Part shown: piece after piece, positions 1-9,884 of the stretch | Layout: each line of letters begins with the position of its first letter | Numbering within the stretch: position 1 is the stretch's first letter | Assembly: GCF_036373705.1 (NCBI RefSeq) | Contig: NW_027102659.1 | Location: forward strand, 496,001 to 560,000 | Direction of reading: 5' to 3' | Source of the DNA: Amia ocellicauda | Lineage: Eukaryota > Chordata > Actinopteri > Amiiformes > Amiidae | DNA: 64,000 bases | The notes under the pieces: model-generated | Database searches by the model: none | What the model saw: only the letters and a program-made list of their open reading frames with translations | Told to the model about the DNA's origin: nothing | Position numbers and translations under genes: made by a program

Positions 1-1
1 G

Positions 2-697
2 AAACTGAGAAAAAATGTTGTCGGGCCAGAGCCCATTAGACAAACGGCCGAAAACAACCTGGACTCTGAAATGAAAGCTATACAGGCCAGGGCCGATTTA
101 AATCAGTATTCCAAAGCCCAGTTGTATACCAACACGTTACAGCGCTACCTCCGTCTGGTTAGACAGGGTGAAAAAGATCAAAACATTTTAACTTTAACCA
201 TGGCCTCTCAAGAAAATGGTTCTGGGGCTGATGCGGGGGGAACGGTTGATAAAGATGTTGCGGTGACCGAACCTGTAGAGAGTTCAGAGGGAGATGTTGT
301 AACGGATGTTTTGAGAAACATGCCGGCCAGAAGCAAAAGACATGCACAATATATCCTGCACAAAATGGTTCAGAAACCGCGGGTAACGGCTTGGAATGAA
401 CAGGGTGAATTTGTTTTTAAAGGACTACTGATCAAAGGTTCACACATGTTCGATTTGTTGAAGAGTGTCACTAGCACTAATAAGGTACCCGATAGTCGCC
501 GACCTGTAGGCTGGAATGCTTTCCTACAGGCGATGGCCTGTCTGAACATGCCCCAATCAACAGTTCCTAACCAGGAAACGCGACAAAAAATCCGTCTGTG
601 TAAAGAGGTGGAGCCTGATCTGACTCCGATATCTCATTACTCTGACCGTGCTGAGCGACCATCCTCAGGATCTATCCATTGTTGGGAAGCTTATTAA
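2..697 (+). CDS. Conserved Polinton protein PX-like, 3' part
   Basis: This is the C-terminal 231 residues of the 247-residue protein seen whole at 34541-35284 in P4; the start lies outside the window. It is a conserved Polinton protein of unknown biochemical role. The N-terminal part is charged and helical, with an LYTNTLQRYL-type segment near the front. The C-terminal part contains WNEQGEFVFKG followed by a short alpha/beta-looking tail. The family is usually found beside the packaging ATPase and is probably virion- or assembly-related (inference). Confidence 0.75.
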   Translation, partial: KLRKNVVGPEPIRQTAENNLDSEMKAIQARADLNQYSKAQLYTNTLQRYLRLVRQGEKDQNILTLTMASQENGSGADAGGTVDKDVAVTEPVESSEGDVVTDVLRNMPARSKRHAQYILHKMVQKPRVTAWNEQGEFVFKGLLIKGSHMFDLLKSVTSTNKVPDSRRPVGWNAFLQAMACLNMPQSTVPNQETRQKIRLCKEVEPDLTPISHYSDRAERPSSGSIHCWEAY

Positions 698-876
698 TCT
701 CATGTTTTTATTTGTCTCCCCTGTAAATAATGACCCGACAAACAATTTTTTATTTTTATTTTTTATTTTTCAAATGTTGTACATTTATTTATACCATAAC
801 CCCTGCTTTGTATAAGAATTGTGTTGAATAAAAACAAAACTAATGATTCAAAGGCTGTTTTCATTATTTTTTCACC
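698..876. terminator. Convergent polyadenylation region (P1)
   Basis: This short AT-rich spacer lies between the end of the rightward gene and the end of the leftward protease gene. AATAAA on the plus strand starts at 827. Several TTTATT motifs, which read AATAAA on the minus strand, lie between about 745 and 795. It probably ends both convergent transcription units. The same spacer is at 35285-35463 in P4. Confidence 0.65.
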
Positions 877-1449
877 TTAACACGCATGACATCTTTTAAA
901 ATCCTCACAAGAACACCCCATCTGTATACACGGCTGGCTAGGGTCGTAAGTCATTGTGTTATAAGGGGGGGTCCACAGTGTCCTGACAAACTCTGCCACT
1001 TTTTTATAATTTTGGCCTAAATCCTCACTGTACAAGGCCATAATATCGGGGTATGACCTTCCTTTAGATCTATGAAATAAGAAAAACACACAGTGTTGAC
1101 CACAAGTGAAGGTCTGAAGACTTTGTACTTGACGACCGCTGTAAATGGTTTCTTGACAGTTGTTGAGCAGAAAGTTATTGATCTTCCGAGGGAAAGGTCT
1201 GAAATCCGGGGGGTTTGCATAGGAATCAAAAAATTCACCACGGTGGTCCTCCCTTAGATAAATAGCCAGCCAATGTTCTCCGGGCATATTTTTAGGGTGT
1301 GTGTTGATTATGTACATTGCAGGTAAATTCTTGATCTTAAATTTAGGCAGCTGATCGCAGGTGTAGACTCCTTGAAACAGTTTCCGTGAGCTGGCCAGGG
1401 CATTCATGATGTGGTTGAGCTCTCTGGTGTTCATTTTAATAATAATCAT
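877..1449 (-). CDS. Adenain-like cysteine protease (P1)
   Basis: The product is 190 residues, the usual size of the maturation protease shared by adenoviruses and Polintons. It cleaves capsid and core precursors inside the virion. The catalytic set is visible: His59 in GEHW, Asp75 in FFDSY, Gln109 in VQSLQ and Cys116 in TCGQHC. The Gln-to-Cys spacing of seven residues is the same as in adenain. The ATG at 1449 overlaps the end of the upstream major capsid gene by about 14 bases. A second ATG five codons in is also possible. The frame looks whole here, whereas P2, P3, P5 and P6 keep only its first two thirds. Confidence 0.92.
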   Translation of the reverse strand: MIIIKMNTRELNHIMNALASSRKLFQGVYTCDQLPKFKIKNLPAMYIINTHPKNMPGEHWLAIYLREDHRGEFFDSYANPPDFRPFPRKINNFLLNNCQETIYSGRQVQSLQTFTCGQHCVFFLFHRSKGRSYPDIMALYSEDLGQNYKKVAEFVRTLWTPPYNTMTYDPSQPCIQMGCSCEDFKRCHAC

Positions 1450-2745
1450 ACATAACGTTTCTCCTCTGATTCACCTCAATAATGTTGTCAAACACTGCAT
1501 ACACGACCATATTTACAGTGCGTGGTAGAGGCTGCTTGAAACGCATCTCCAAACGCATATTGCCCGTCTTCATCAGTGAAAAATGTTGTCCACACTCTTC
1601 GTCAGGGGTCAGGTTGAAACCGTACAGGGTGTAACCGCTGCAGTATTCCCGGCGATCGATCAGCCGGGAGTTTGATCCTTGAGATGGCGACCCGTAGCCA
1701 GTACTACACTGTCATATTCACGAACCACATTGCCGTTTTCAAAGTCAGGTTGAAAAGGTCTGGATGGAACCTGCACACCATCGACGTACAACGCTATAAA
1801 TTCCGCGTTATAATGTTTAAAGTTAAAGGGGTTCTTGTTGTAAACCCCGGTAAATGCATCATTATCCACGAGACCTATAATAACCTGTTTTGGGAGCTGT
1901 CCTAGAAACAGATTTTCCTGGTTCATCACCCGTGTCCCTGCGGGGATACTGTGGACTTTCATATAGACTCTTTCGATCGGGTACTTGGCGTTTGCCGTCA
2001 TTAACGCCTGCGCGTGTCCTAGTTTAACCGCCGGGGAGACGGACACTTTTTTCACAAACAGCGAGGCCGATAATATGGTCAGTTTATATTTTTCAGTATC
2101 AGGGGTCATCAGACAAAAAGCACTTTTACTACGGATCATTTTAATTTTAATGTCTACCCCGTTGAGCATGAGTTTTTCTTGGAAAAATATGTCTGCATGG
2201 ATATGCCCCATTAGCTCAAAGGTCCTCCCTTCTGTTGAAAAGGCCGTTCTTTTTTGCAAACCCTTATTGAGTCCCTCTGGATCCTTGTCGTCCATAGCTT
2301 CCGGGATGTCTTTGAAGAAAAGGCCGGGGTTGAACTGTTTGCTTAGGGTCTCCTCACTATAATTAAGTATACACTCCATCATGGCTCTATAGGGGTAAGT
2401 ATTGCTGCTTTGACTAATGAGCCGATTTCCCAGGGTCACATCCACCTGTGAAAACATGGTGGCCACCGGGTAATTGATGACCCCAGCGTTGGTCGTCTTC
2501 TCGATTGCATCGCCATCCTCATCAGTCACTTTACAGTTCATTAAAATAAATGTGTTATTCAAATCAATATAATCCTCGCCATTGCCAGCTATAAAAAACT
2601 CCAGAGGGGCCGTGTCTGAAATTGCAGAAAGAGGGGGAATCTCTACATATATGATCTTATCTATACTCGTTTGAGTGTATGGAACTGTAAACAGATCCAG
2701 TTCTGATTTGACGCATTCTTCCGATAGACTGTGGACAAAAGACAT
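1436..2745 (-). pseudogene. Polinton major capsid protein, double jelly roll (P1)
   Basis: This encodes the major capsid protein of the Polinton type, the family often annotated after nematode F54H12.2. It forms the pseudohexameric capsomers. Typical family blocks are visible: the opening CVKSELDLFTVPYTQTSIDK, then GNGEDYIDLNNTF, and FSQVDVTLGNRLISQSSNTYPYRAM. The full region is about 435 codons. It is broken about once and most of it is still open. It sits between the small basic protein gene and the protease gene on the same strand, a normal late-gene order. Confidence 0.88.
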
Positions 2746-2747
2746 GT

Positions 2748-3236
2748 TTAAAAGATGTATCCTGAGGCTCTATTTTTCTTTCTTTGAGACTTTCTTTTTG
2801 CAGGTTTTTTCTTGTGCTGCTTCCTTCTCCGAGTGTTTCCACGATATGTTGGAGAATGAGAGATTCTTCGTTTTTTGTTAGCCACGGATCTTTGTCGCCC
2901 CCTGGTGGACACATGCTGTTTCTTCTTTTACCCCCCTCCTCGCCATTACCATGAGACCCGAACCCTCCTGATGCTCATGGCTAGCTGCCCGGTTCATAAC
3001 ATTGGTGAACACGTCACTAACAATATTTTTAGCCGCTGATTTCAAGTGGGGTCTGGCTATAGCAAAGCCTCTCTTAAGCAGGGGTATGGCCATTCTAAAG
3101 AGACCACGAAAGAGTCCTCCTAGACCGGCGCCATACATTGTGGGGGCTCCTACAATACCGGGCAAGCCGTTCCATCTTGCATCTTGTAATAATCCACATA
3201 GGCGCTAGGATCTACATAACCCCTCGAGGTAGCCAT
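2748..3236 (-). pseudogene. Small basic capsid/core protein, pVI/pX-like (P1)
   Basis: The whole form, seen in P2, is 162 residues. It has a Gly-rich amphipathic block (GAGLGGLFRGLFRMAIPLLKRGFAIARP) and a strongly basic Arg/Lys tail. That layout resembles the adenovirus minor proteins pVI (membrane-active) and pX (core), and adintoviruses carry a similar gene beside the major capsid gene. The ATG (MATSRGY) is chosen over an upstream non-ATG start. In P1 the gene is broken about once. Confidence 0.7.
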
Positions 3237-3237
3237 T

Positions 3238-3970
3238 TTAATAATGTACAAACTGTTTCAGGGGTCGAAAATGTAGTTTGACATTAACTTTAACGAAGCG
3301 GAAGGGTACGTTGATATTCTGATCCGATTTTACTTCGATCGTGATGTTGTCAAAGTGGGTCTTTGAGACTGGTACGTAGTGTGGTTTGTCATAAGTAATT
3401 GTGACCATGTCATTGCTTTTACCTTTATTAAGTACATTTCTCAAAAGGGGGACATAACTATCCCCGACCCTCTGGTGGGTTATGATATCCGTATACACAT
3501 AAAGAGTGTAAAAGCCGCCCCACCACTTCTGAGAACCTGCTCTCTGTGTCAGAATAGAACCCAAATATACGCCCCAGTTGGCCGCTGGTTTGAATGCTAA
3601 TACCTGGTTTTGACACCTTGTACACTCTGTTTTTAATAGGGTTGTAATATAGCTTGATGTTGGGGGTGCCTTCTGAGAACTGTTTATGCATCTCATCTAA
3701 TATTTTATCCACATTGTCATAATAACCTCCTTGTATCGTGAATGTCCATTGACTCTTTTTAACATCATCAAAAATGGCGAAGGTGGCATCCTTATCTTGT
3801 AAAACAGCCCAAGTGTAAGGATACTGTATTTCCGCCAACCCCACTTCCCACGACCCCCTTAGATCTATAGATTTTCCAAATTGTACCGTGTAACTGGATA
3901 TTTCATTTTTAGGATATATATCGAGAGAGGCATTACTGGGTAGAGTCACGTAGAAGCCTCCTGATTCCAT
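3238..3970 (-). pseudogene. Penton-like minor capsid protein (P1)
   Basis: This is the Polinton minor capsid (penton) protein, predicted to be a single jelly roll occupying capsid vertices. The conserved opening MESGGFYVTLPSNAS and the block WEVGLAEIQYPYTW mark the family. The start at 3970 is chosen because it matches that family opening; the open frame extends further upstream into the integrase end. The region is about 244 codons and is broken about once. A tail rich in beta-type segments ends beside the small basic protein gene. Confidence 0.83.
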
Positions 3971-4016
3971 CTTGAGAATCGAAAGTAATGCCCCCAACAC
4001 ACCCGCGGGCATGTTG

Positions 4017-5126
4017 TTATAAGGATTGAATATCGCAAACCTGTTGTTCCGGGACCCAACTATTGAACTTTTCAGGCCATCCAAGCCATTTCATCAACAC
4101 ATATTTTTTCCGGTTCTGGGTTTTTTCAGCTAATATCTTTTCAACTCTGTATACACTGTCTTTACCCACAATAATTTTTTGTAACTCGGCTTCGTAAAAC
4201 GTTCCTTCTATATCCTCCCTGTCATAGTCTTTTAACCGGTACACGGGGGGGTCTCTAGCCAACTGTTCGGTAACTGTAAAATATTCGTCAGAAAATGTTT
4301 CTTCATAACCTTTGGCAAAAGTACTCCTTAGCTTTGAAACGCGAACCACATCACCGATGTTGAACTAATAAGTAGTTTTTCCCTTCTTAATAAATGGTCG
4401 GTATAATTTTTTATAGACCTTAAAAGAATTACTTTGATCAACATCTAAAGGCTTCATTTTAATACTGGTGTGATACCCTTGGTTGTAAGCATCGATAAAA
4501 TCTTGAACTTTATCAAAATACTTGAACGTGTTGACCGCTGTAAAATATCTCCACATTTTGGTCTTTATGGTGCGGTTAAACCTCTCCACTACCGATGCCC
4601 TAAGCTCATTACCGGTGGTGAAATGATGTATTTTGTGTCTCTTCAGTAGATTCTGAAATTCTCTGTTGAGAAACTCTTTTCCTTTATCAGTCTGCAGTTT
4701 TTTAGGACATCGACCCTGGGACAATATATCCTCAAAGGCCCTTGTCACCGCCCGACCTGTTTTATTATGTAGAATGCGAGCCCAGGCATATTTTGATAAC
4801 ACATCGATACACATCAACATCAATTTGTGACCATTGTTATGTTTTGATAAATTTGACATATCGACTAGATCCATTTGCCATTGTGAATCTATGTCAGTTG
4901 CATATACGCGGTTTCTTTTAAAGTTAATCCTGAGAGGTTTATGTAAGGTATAGGCGTCTTGTTCTCGTAACCATTCTGAAACAACCACATCATTAACCTT
5001 CACTCCGGCCTCAGCGAGTCCTCTTTGAAAACCCTTCTTACCCGCCAAACCCCCAATCTTGGCTGGGTTGTAGTATAGTTCCTGCATTTGGGGAGCTTGC
5101 CGAGTCATTCTGTCAAATAACCACAC
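4017..5126 (-). pseudogene. Polinton integrase with chromodomain (P1)
   Basis: This is a retroviral-type (rve, RNase H fold) integrase that would insert the element by joining its ends to host DNA and making 6 bp target duplications. The whole form in P2 is 369 residues, with catalytic residues Asp86, Asp147 and Glu181 and a C-terminal chromodomain at about 325-365 (VYRVEKIL, KWLGWP, WVPE). The P1 copy is broken about once. A TATA box and a minus-strand polyadenylation signal lie just upstream (5147-5169). Confidence 0.88.
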
Positions 5127-5146
5127 AGACCCACACTATGCGCAAA

Positions 5147-5169
5147 GTTTTTATACAAGGTTTTTTATT
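5147..5169 (-). promoter_or_regulatory. TATA box of integrase unit overlapping upstream poly(A) signal (P1)
   Basis: Read on the minus strand, AATAAA (5164-5169) is followed 9 bases later by TATAAAAAC (5147-5155). The first probably ends the accessory-gene transcript and the second starts the integrase/capsid transcript. The TATA is only about 29 bases from the first integrase ATG, so translation may begin at the second Met (MTRQAPQ). Confidence 0.5.
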
Positions 5170-5280
5170 CAACTTCAGGAGAGCAGATACCACTTTTTAG
5201 ACATTTGAGAAAAGTATAACATACACAACAATTTTTTCTACGGTCCAGACAAAAATAAATCAGATGATTGGTTACTTGAT

Positions 5281-5673
5281 CTATATCAACAAATATACCT
5301 GTTTCTTTATCTTGTAGGCACACACCTCAGTTACATATGTAAATAAAACAACAATATGACCTATTTTAAAAGTAAACAGAGGTGTATTAAACATGCTCAG
5401 TAAAAGGTCATACAGATGTTGATGAAATGGCCTAATATCATTCTTGGCCCCCTTGAGCCCTTCATCCCAGTGTTCGTACCCCCCGGTCTTTGTTACAGCA
5501 GCCATTCACTTTTCCAGGTTTGAAAGTTGATCCTCATCGATGGTTAAATCTGTAGAGAAAAGGCTCGCGTTGGCTACTTTTCTGTCAAGCACATGGTGTA
5601 ATAGCGCTCTCAGGTTAGCTGCTGAGTGTTGATGACAGAACCAGTTGCAGAAGCAGTCCAGAACATTCCCCAT
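5281..5673 (-). pseudogene. Accessory gene A, possibly Bcl-2-like (P1)
   Basis: This is a gene of about 130 codons starting MGNVLDCFCNWFC. I do not recognise it firmly. Its later part (SGGYEHWDEALKGAKND-like, then FKIGHIVVLFTYVTEVC) has the spacing of a Bcl-2 BH1 segment (G-x-I-V-x2-F-x6-V-x-C type). That makes an anti-apoptotic role possible but unproven. It lies 13 bases downstream of gene B, and both read leftward. The copy in P1 is broken about once. Confidence 0.5.
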
Positions 5674-5685
5674 GTTCAAAGTCCC

Positions 5686-6534
5686 TTAGTTCAGGTCAGA
5701 GTCTGAATCAGTGGCGTAGATGTCGAATTCTTCGTCGCTGCCCCCAGCTTTAACTTCTTTACGGAAGAAATAAGCTTTTAGCTTGCCAGCGGTTTTTCTA
5801 CTCGGCTCATCCAGGTCATTGAGCAGCTGCCCAAGTTTCTCTATTATAAACGGCTCCTTTTTCAGCTCCAGCAAAATCTCATCTATGATTTTCTGGACTT
5901 GTCCCACAGTGACATGTATGTGGGAGTAAGAGAGCGCCTTGATTAGTGCCGGTTTCAGCCACGGTTTGTTCAGTCTTCTGTAAAACACGTTGAAATAGAA
6001 CAGGAAATAGTAACGGTCTGGTTCAAACAAACAACTGTGTCTCAACTGACTGGGGTGATTCACTTCACACCCCCGACAGACTTCATTCAGAGCTCGGTCG
6101 ATGAGAGCACTCAGAATATACACCAGGGTGCTTTTAACCACTCTGCTTACTTGGTCACATACCCCGGGCAAAAATCCTGCGTCTTCATCACGCCCCCGGG
6201 ACAGTCCGATGCTCATTGGGTCGCCTGGTGGTTTGTGGGGTGTTTCTCCATCCATTGGACTGACCCCCTCCTGAGACGCACAGACGGTAGACAGTTCGGC
6301 AAAATCAAGGCCCTCCATGAGCTCCAGAGGCTGGGGATCCCCGAGACTCATTTGGACATCCATCGCACCGCATGTTGTTTCGTCCTGAGGGACCGGGGTC
6401 TGAGGTCTTGGAGAGTAACCACAGTCAAAGGGTTCCAGAGTGTATACAAAATCTGGGGAATAGAACCAGGGGTGATCCCGGGTTTGAAGAGGCCTGTAGA
6501 GCCTGTCGACGTCCGCAGCTTTCGGGTAAGACAT
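5686..6534 (-). CDS. Accessory gene B, unknown protein with Cys/His motif (P1)
   Basis: The product is 282 residues from the ATG at 6534 (MSYPKAADVD); an upstream non-ATG extension is less likely. I do not recognise the family. It has a Pro-rich N-terminal half, a C-x2-C-x3-H-x5-H-x-C motif at about residues 153-168 (CRGCEVNHPSQLRHSC) that could bind zinc, a helical stretch at about 205-260, and a very acidic tail (DSDSDLN). By position at the right end of the element it may be an early regulatory gene, like the terminal regions of adenoviruses (inference). The frame is open. Confidence 0.6.
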   Translation of the reverse strand: MSYPKAADVDRLYRPLQTRDHPWFYSPDFVYTLEPFDCGYSPRPQTPVPQDETTCGAMDVQMSLGDPQPLELMEGLDFAELSTVCASQEGVSPMDGETPHKPPGDPMSIGLSRGRDEDAGFLPGVCDQVSRVVKSTLVYILSALIDRALNEVCRGCEVNHPSQLRHSCLFEPDRYYFLFYFNVFYRRLNKPWLKPALIKALSYSHIHVTVGQVQKIIDEILLELKKEPFIIEKLGQLLNDLDEPSRKTAGKLKAYFFRKEVKAGGSDEEFDIYATDSDSDLN

Positions 6535-6637
6535 TCTCTTTAATTTTAAACCATGAATGAATTGTTGCACCTTTTATCCTATCTCTTCACTACGTCACGA
6601 CACACCGCCCTCTTAGAAGAGAGTAGCCCCTGAGCCG

Positions 6638-7042
6638 TCAGACCCCCCTCCAAAACCCCACACGTCGTCTGTCGTAGTTCTGCAAGCTTTCCCATTCACA
6701 CCTTTCAAAACCCTGAGTCGGAGACTCCATTTCGCATTCTCTTGGACCCTCTTGCAAGCCTTCTAGAGTCTTATCCACAAGCCCCAGATCTCTCCAGGCC
6801 ATCACCTTCAACCAGTCCTCATAAGAGTATTCAATTACCGTCTCAAAAGGTTCCAACGTACCCTCCTTCTCTCCCAAAGCAAAAAGCTCCACTCCAACAT
6901 AGCTGGGATCCCTTTTAAAGCGGTAACCCCGTCGAGCCCCCCAGAACAACACCCAGGAGCGTTCAATCTTCAAATTGGTGAGTACAGGAACCCTTGCCCG
7001 GGATTGTTTCTTGCGGGGTTTCATGTTGATGTCGCTGGACAT
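6638..7042 (-). CDS. Accessory gene C, short form (P1)
   Basis: This is the gene nearest the right terminus. It starts MSSDINMKPRKKQSRARVPV, with a basic N-terminus followed by aromatic and acidic stretches (SWVLFWGARRGYRFK, EDWLKVMAWRDLGLVD). It is 134 residues here, against 236 residues in P2 and P5, which continue to an Asp-rich end. I do not recognise it. A TATA-like element lies 67 bases upstream and the inverted repeat with ATF-like sites lies behind that. Confidence 0.5.
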   Translation of the reverse strand: MSSDINMKPRKKQSRARVPVLTNLKIERSWVLFWGARRGYRFKRDPSYVGVELFALGEKEGTLEPFETVIEYSYEDWLKVMAWRDLGLVDKTLEGLQEGPRECEMESPTQGFERCEWESLQNYDRRRVGFWRGV

Positions 7043-7108
7043 GTTGAAGAAGCGGGATGTTTCTGATGCTGAGAATTAAAGAGGTATTGCCTAAAAGCAG
7101 CGCGGGTT

Positions 7109-7116
7109 CTTAAATA
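7109..7116 (-). promoter_or_regulatory. TATA-like element of gene C (P1)
   Basis: Minus-strand TATTTAAG lies about 67 bases upstream of the gene C start and just inside the right inverted repeat. The same element is at 41696-41703 in P4. Confidence 0.5.
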
Positions 7117-7160
7117 GAGAGGAGAGTTTCGGGGCGTTGCCTTCAGAGGGGTGGGGGTAT

Positions 7161-7345
7161 TTATGGGTGGCCTTGATGTTCAGGGTTTTATGGGTGTACA
7201 CTTTCTGACGGATATGACGTAGGAATAATTAAGGAAATAACTCTACCTAAAATCACGCCCCCCAATTATGACGTAGGAATATTAATAAGCTTAGGGCATA
7301 CGTCATAACAAAATAGGCCGCGCCCAAAAAACCCTACTATCTACT
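7161..7345. repeat. Right terminal inverted repeat of P1
   Basis: The 185 bp sequence is identical to the right inverted repeat of P4 and inverted relative to 25762-25946. It ends CTATCTACT and is followed by CTTATG. It holds three TGACGTA motifs and two GC-rich blocks. Confidence 0.9.
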
Positions 7346-7583
7346 CTTATGTAGTTGAAGGCGCAGTATAGCTCTGATAGTCTGGTGGTGACGGAAGACC
7401 ACCAGCCGTTTGAACAAGCCATTCAGCATCACCTTGTTGGGCTAAGTGCAGGCACTGTCTGATCGCAGGGCGTCCTGCCTTTGAAAGAGTTTCCGAAGTA
7501 TCCCGAAATCGGTGCACTCAGAGCGTCCGTCCGTCGACAGGTTGAAATTGTAAACGCTGGTGTAGCCACTTTTAATTAAAATC

Positions 7584-7662
7584 TGATGATGATGATGATG
7601 ATGTTGTTGTTGTTCTTGTTGATGTTGTTGTTGTTGTTGTTGTTCTTGTTGTCGTCGTAGTC
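7584..7662. repeat. GAT/TTG microsatellite
   Basis: A run of GAT triplets turns into TTG/TTC triplets and ends the first host unit. Related arrays of different length follow other units near 8247, 16274, 17219, 25080, 42487, 43424, 44087, 52114, 53059 and 61528. The length differences, for example between 16274 and 42487, show replication slippage. Confidence 0.85.
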
Positions 7663-8009
7663 GCCGTCATTATTAATGTTAAAGTAAAGCAGTAGTTAGA
7701 TTTGTTGCTACCGTAAGGTGCAGAAGGCACAATAGCTCTGTGATTGTCTGATGGTGGCACAAGACGAGCAGCAGCTGTTTGAACAAGCCATTGAGCATCA
7801 CCTTGTTGGGGTAAGTGTAAGTCTTGTCATTGCTCAGGGCGTTCTTCCTTTGAAAGAGTTTCCAAAGTGTCCTGATGTGCCCTTGAGCAATGCAAAATAG
7901 GTCAGTGAAAATAGAAACCTTTATCTCACAGGCTGGCCCACGGGAAACGCCTGTGTGCGTTTTACCAGCCGGCTTCGATAGGAGTTATTCGAAACACCAG
8001 GACGGGTTG

Positions 8010-8081
8010 GTTTCCGTAGTGTAGTGGCTATCACGTTCGCCTAACGCACGAAAGGTCCCCGGTTTGAAACCGGGCGGAAAG
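8010..8081 (+). pseudogene. Degenerate tRNA-Val (AAC) copy
   Basis: This 72-base tRNA-Val-like sequence has an AAC anticodon. The last acceptor base no longer pairs (GTTTCCG against CGGAAAG). The anticodon stem has a mismatch (CTAACGCACGAA where good copies read CTAACACGCGAA), and the T loop reads TTTGAAA instead of TTCGAAA. It is probably not functional. Confidence 0.75.
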
Positions 8082-8546
8082 AGCCTGCTGTGGGCCGGCC
8101 CTTTTCGTCCTGCTTGCCCTCGTGGTTCCCCAGAGGCGGTAGGTGGCTTTTCTTCATTGGAGTTCCCGAAATTGTTGGACTCAGAGCGTCCGTCCGTCGA
8201 CAGGTTGAAATTGTAAACGCTGGTGTAGCCACTTTTAATTAAAATCTGATGATGATGTTATTGTTCTTGTTGTTGTTGTTGTTGTTCTTGTTTTTCTTTT
8301 TGTCGTCGTGGTCGCCGTCATTATTATTGTTAAAGTAAAGCTACCGTAAGGTGTAGAAGGCACAATAGCTCTGTGATTGTCTGATGGTGGCACAAGACGA
8401 GCAGCAGCTGTTTGAACAAGCCATTGAGCATCACCTTGTTGGGGTAAGTGTAAGTCTTGTCATAGCTCAGGGCGTTCTTCCTTTGAAAGAGTTTCCAAAG
8501 TGTCCTGATGTGTCCTTGAGCAATGCAAAATAGGTCAGTGAAAATA

Positions 8547-9714
8547 CACTCACCTAAAGGATTATTAGGAACACCATACTAATACTATGTTTGACACCCT
8601 TTCGCCTTCAGAACTGACTTAATTCTACGTGGCATTGATTCAACAAGGTGCTGAAAGCATTCTTTAGAAATGTTGGCCCAAATTGATAGGATAGCATCTT
8701 GCAGTTGATGGAGATTTGTGGGATGCACATCCAGGGCACGAAGCTCCCGTTCCACCACATCCCAAAGATGCTCTATTGGGTTGAGATCTGGTGACTGTGG
8801 GGGCCAGTTTAGTACAGTGAACTCATTGTCATGTTCAAGAAACCAATTTGAAATGATTCAACCTTTGTGACATGGTGCATTATCCTGCTGGAAGTAGCCA
8901 TCAGAGGATGGGTACATGGTGGTCATAAAGGGATGGACATGGTCAGAAACAATGCTCAGGTAGGCCGTGGCATTTAAACGATGCCCAATTGGCACTAAGG
9001 AGCCTAAAGTGTGCCAAGAAAACATCCCCCACACCATTACACCACCACCACCAGCCTGCACAGTGGTAACAAGGCATGATGGATCCATGTTCTCATTCTG
9101 TTTACGTCAAATTCTGTCTCAACAGAAATCGAGACTCATCAGACCAGGCAACAACTGTCCAATTTTGGTGAGTTTGTGCAAATTGTAGCCTCTTTTTCCT
9201 ATTTGTAGTGGAGATGAGTGGTACCCGGTGGGGTCTTCTGCTGTTGTAGCCCATCCGCCTCAAGGTTGTACGTGTTGTGGCTTCACAAATGCTTTGCTGC
9301 ATACCTCGGTTGTAACGAGTGGTTATTTCAGTCAAAGTTGCTCTTCTATCAGCTTGAATCAGTCGGCCCATTCTCCTCTGACCTCTAGCATCAACAAGGC
9401 ATTTTCGCCCACAGGACTGCCGCATACTGGATGTTTTTCCCTTTTCACACCATTCTTTGTAAACCCTAGAAATGGTTGTGCGTGAAAATCCCAGTAACTG
9501 AGCAGATTGTGAAATACTCAGACCAGCCCGTCTGGCACCAACAACCATGCCACGCTCAAAATTGCTTAAATCACCTTTCTTTCCCATTCAGACTTTCAGT
9601 TTGGAGTTCAGGAGATTGTCTTGACCAGGACCACACCCCTAAATGCATTGAAGCAACTGCCATATGATTGGTTGGTTATTGAACAGGTGTTCCTAATAAT
9701 CCTTTAGGTGAGTG
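8547..9714 (-). mobile_element. Tc1/mariner-type DNA transposon, copy 1
   Basis: The 1168 bp element has inverted ends CACTCACCTAAAGGATTATT and its complement, flanked by TA on both sides. Removing it restores GTCAGTGAAAATAGAAACC, which is present uninterrupted at other host units (for example near 7895). The transposase reads leftward and is damaged, so the copy is non-autonomous. It is a plain DNA transposon common in fish genomes. Its four copies in this window sit at the same site and were multiplied with the array. Confidence 0.95.
8585..9587 (-). pseudogene. Tc1-type transposase, broken
   Basis: The start MGKKGDLSNFERGMVVGARRAG leads into a paired helix-turn-helix DNA-binding region, with a GRKCL linker. 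The catalytic domain follows, with Asp in WSDESRF, Asp in QQDNAPCH and the SPDLNPIEHLWD block with the third acidic residue. The reading frame is lost between RFLLRQNLT and MDPSCLV (around 9089-9102), and there is an in-frame stop just after NAPCHKG (about 8856). Short internal deletions are likely. It is inactive as written. Confidence 0.9.
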
Positions 9715-9812
9715 TAGAAACCTTTATCTCACAGGCTGGCCCACGGGAAACGCCTGTGCGCGTTTTACCAGCCGGCTTCGATGGGAGCCATTCGAAACAC
9801 CAGGACAGGTCG

Positions 9813-9884
9813 GTTTCCGTAGTGTAGTGGCTATCACGTTCGCCTCACACGCGAAAGGTCCCTGGTTCGAAACCGGGCGGAAAC
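9813..9884 (+). tRNA. tRNA-Val (CAC)
   Basis: This 72-base cloverleaf has acceptor GTTTCCG paired with CGGAAAC, anticodon CAC in loop CTCACAC with stem TTCGC/GCGAA, and T loop TTCGAAA. The B box GGTTCGAAACC is intact, and the T stem has one G-T pair. No TTTT follows closely, so transcription termination may be poor. Confidence 0.8.

Larger units (their letters stand above)
1..7345 (+). mobile_element. Polinton/Maverick copy P1 (right part, cut by window edge)
   Basis: This is the right half of a Polinton (adintovirus-like) element. It holds the end of one rightward gene and then eight leftward genes: protease, major capsid, small basic protein, penton, integrase and accessory genes A, B and C. 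The right terminal inverted repeat ends at 7345 and is followed by CTTATG, the 6 bp target sequence. Every translation compared with positions 34588-41932 of copy P4 is identical. It is a fossil with roughly four broken genes, and the near identity to P4 means the duplication is young. The left half lies outside the window. Confidence 0.93.

Noticed and set aside
1985-2362. 125-residue plus-strand frame opposite the major capsid gene (several copies)
   Set aside because: It is a shadow frame of the capsid gene.
6037-6543. 168-residue plus-strand frame opposite accessory gene B (also 23828, 40624 and 59676)
   Set aside because: It is a shadow of gene B. Its composition follows the opposite strand's codons and it has no independent features.
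7572-7760. Thr-rich open frame on the minus strand
   Set aside because: It is the translation of the GAT/TTG microsatellite. The same low-complexity frame recurs wherever the repeat does (43412-43600).
8041-8232. 63-residue frame recurring at 16068, 24874, 42280, 43881, 51908 and 61322
   Set aside because: It reads through tRNA-Val and the host repeat tail on the opposite strand. It follows the repeat, not a conserved protein.
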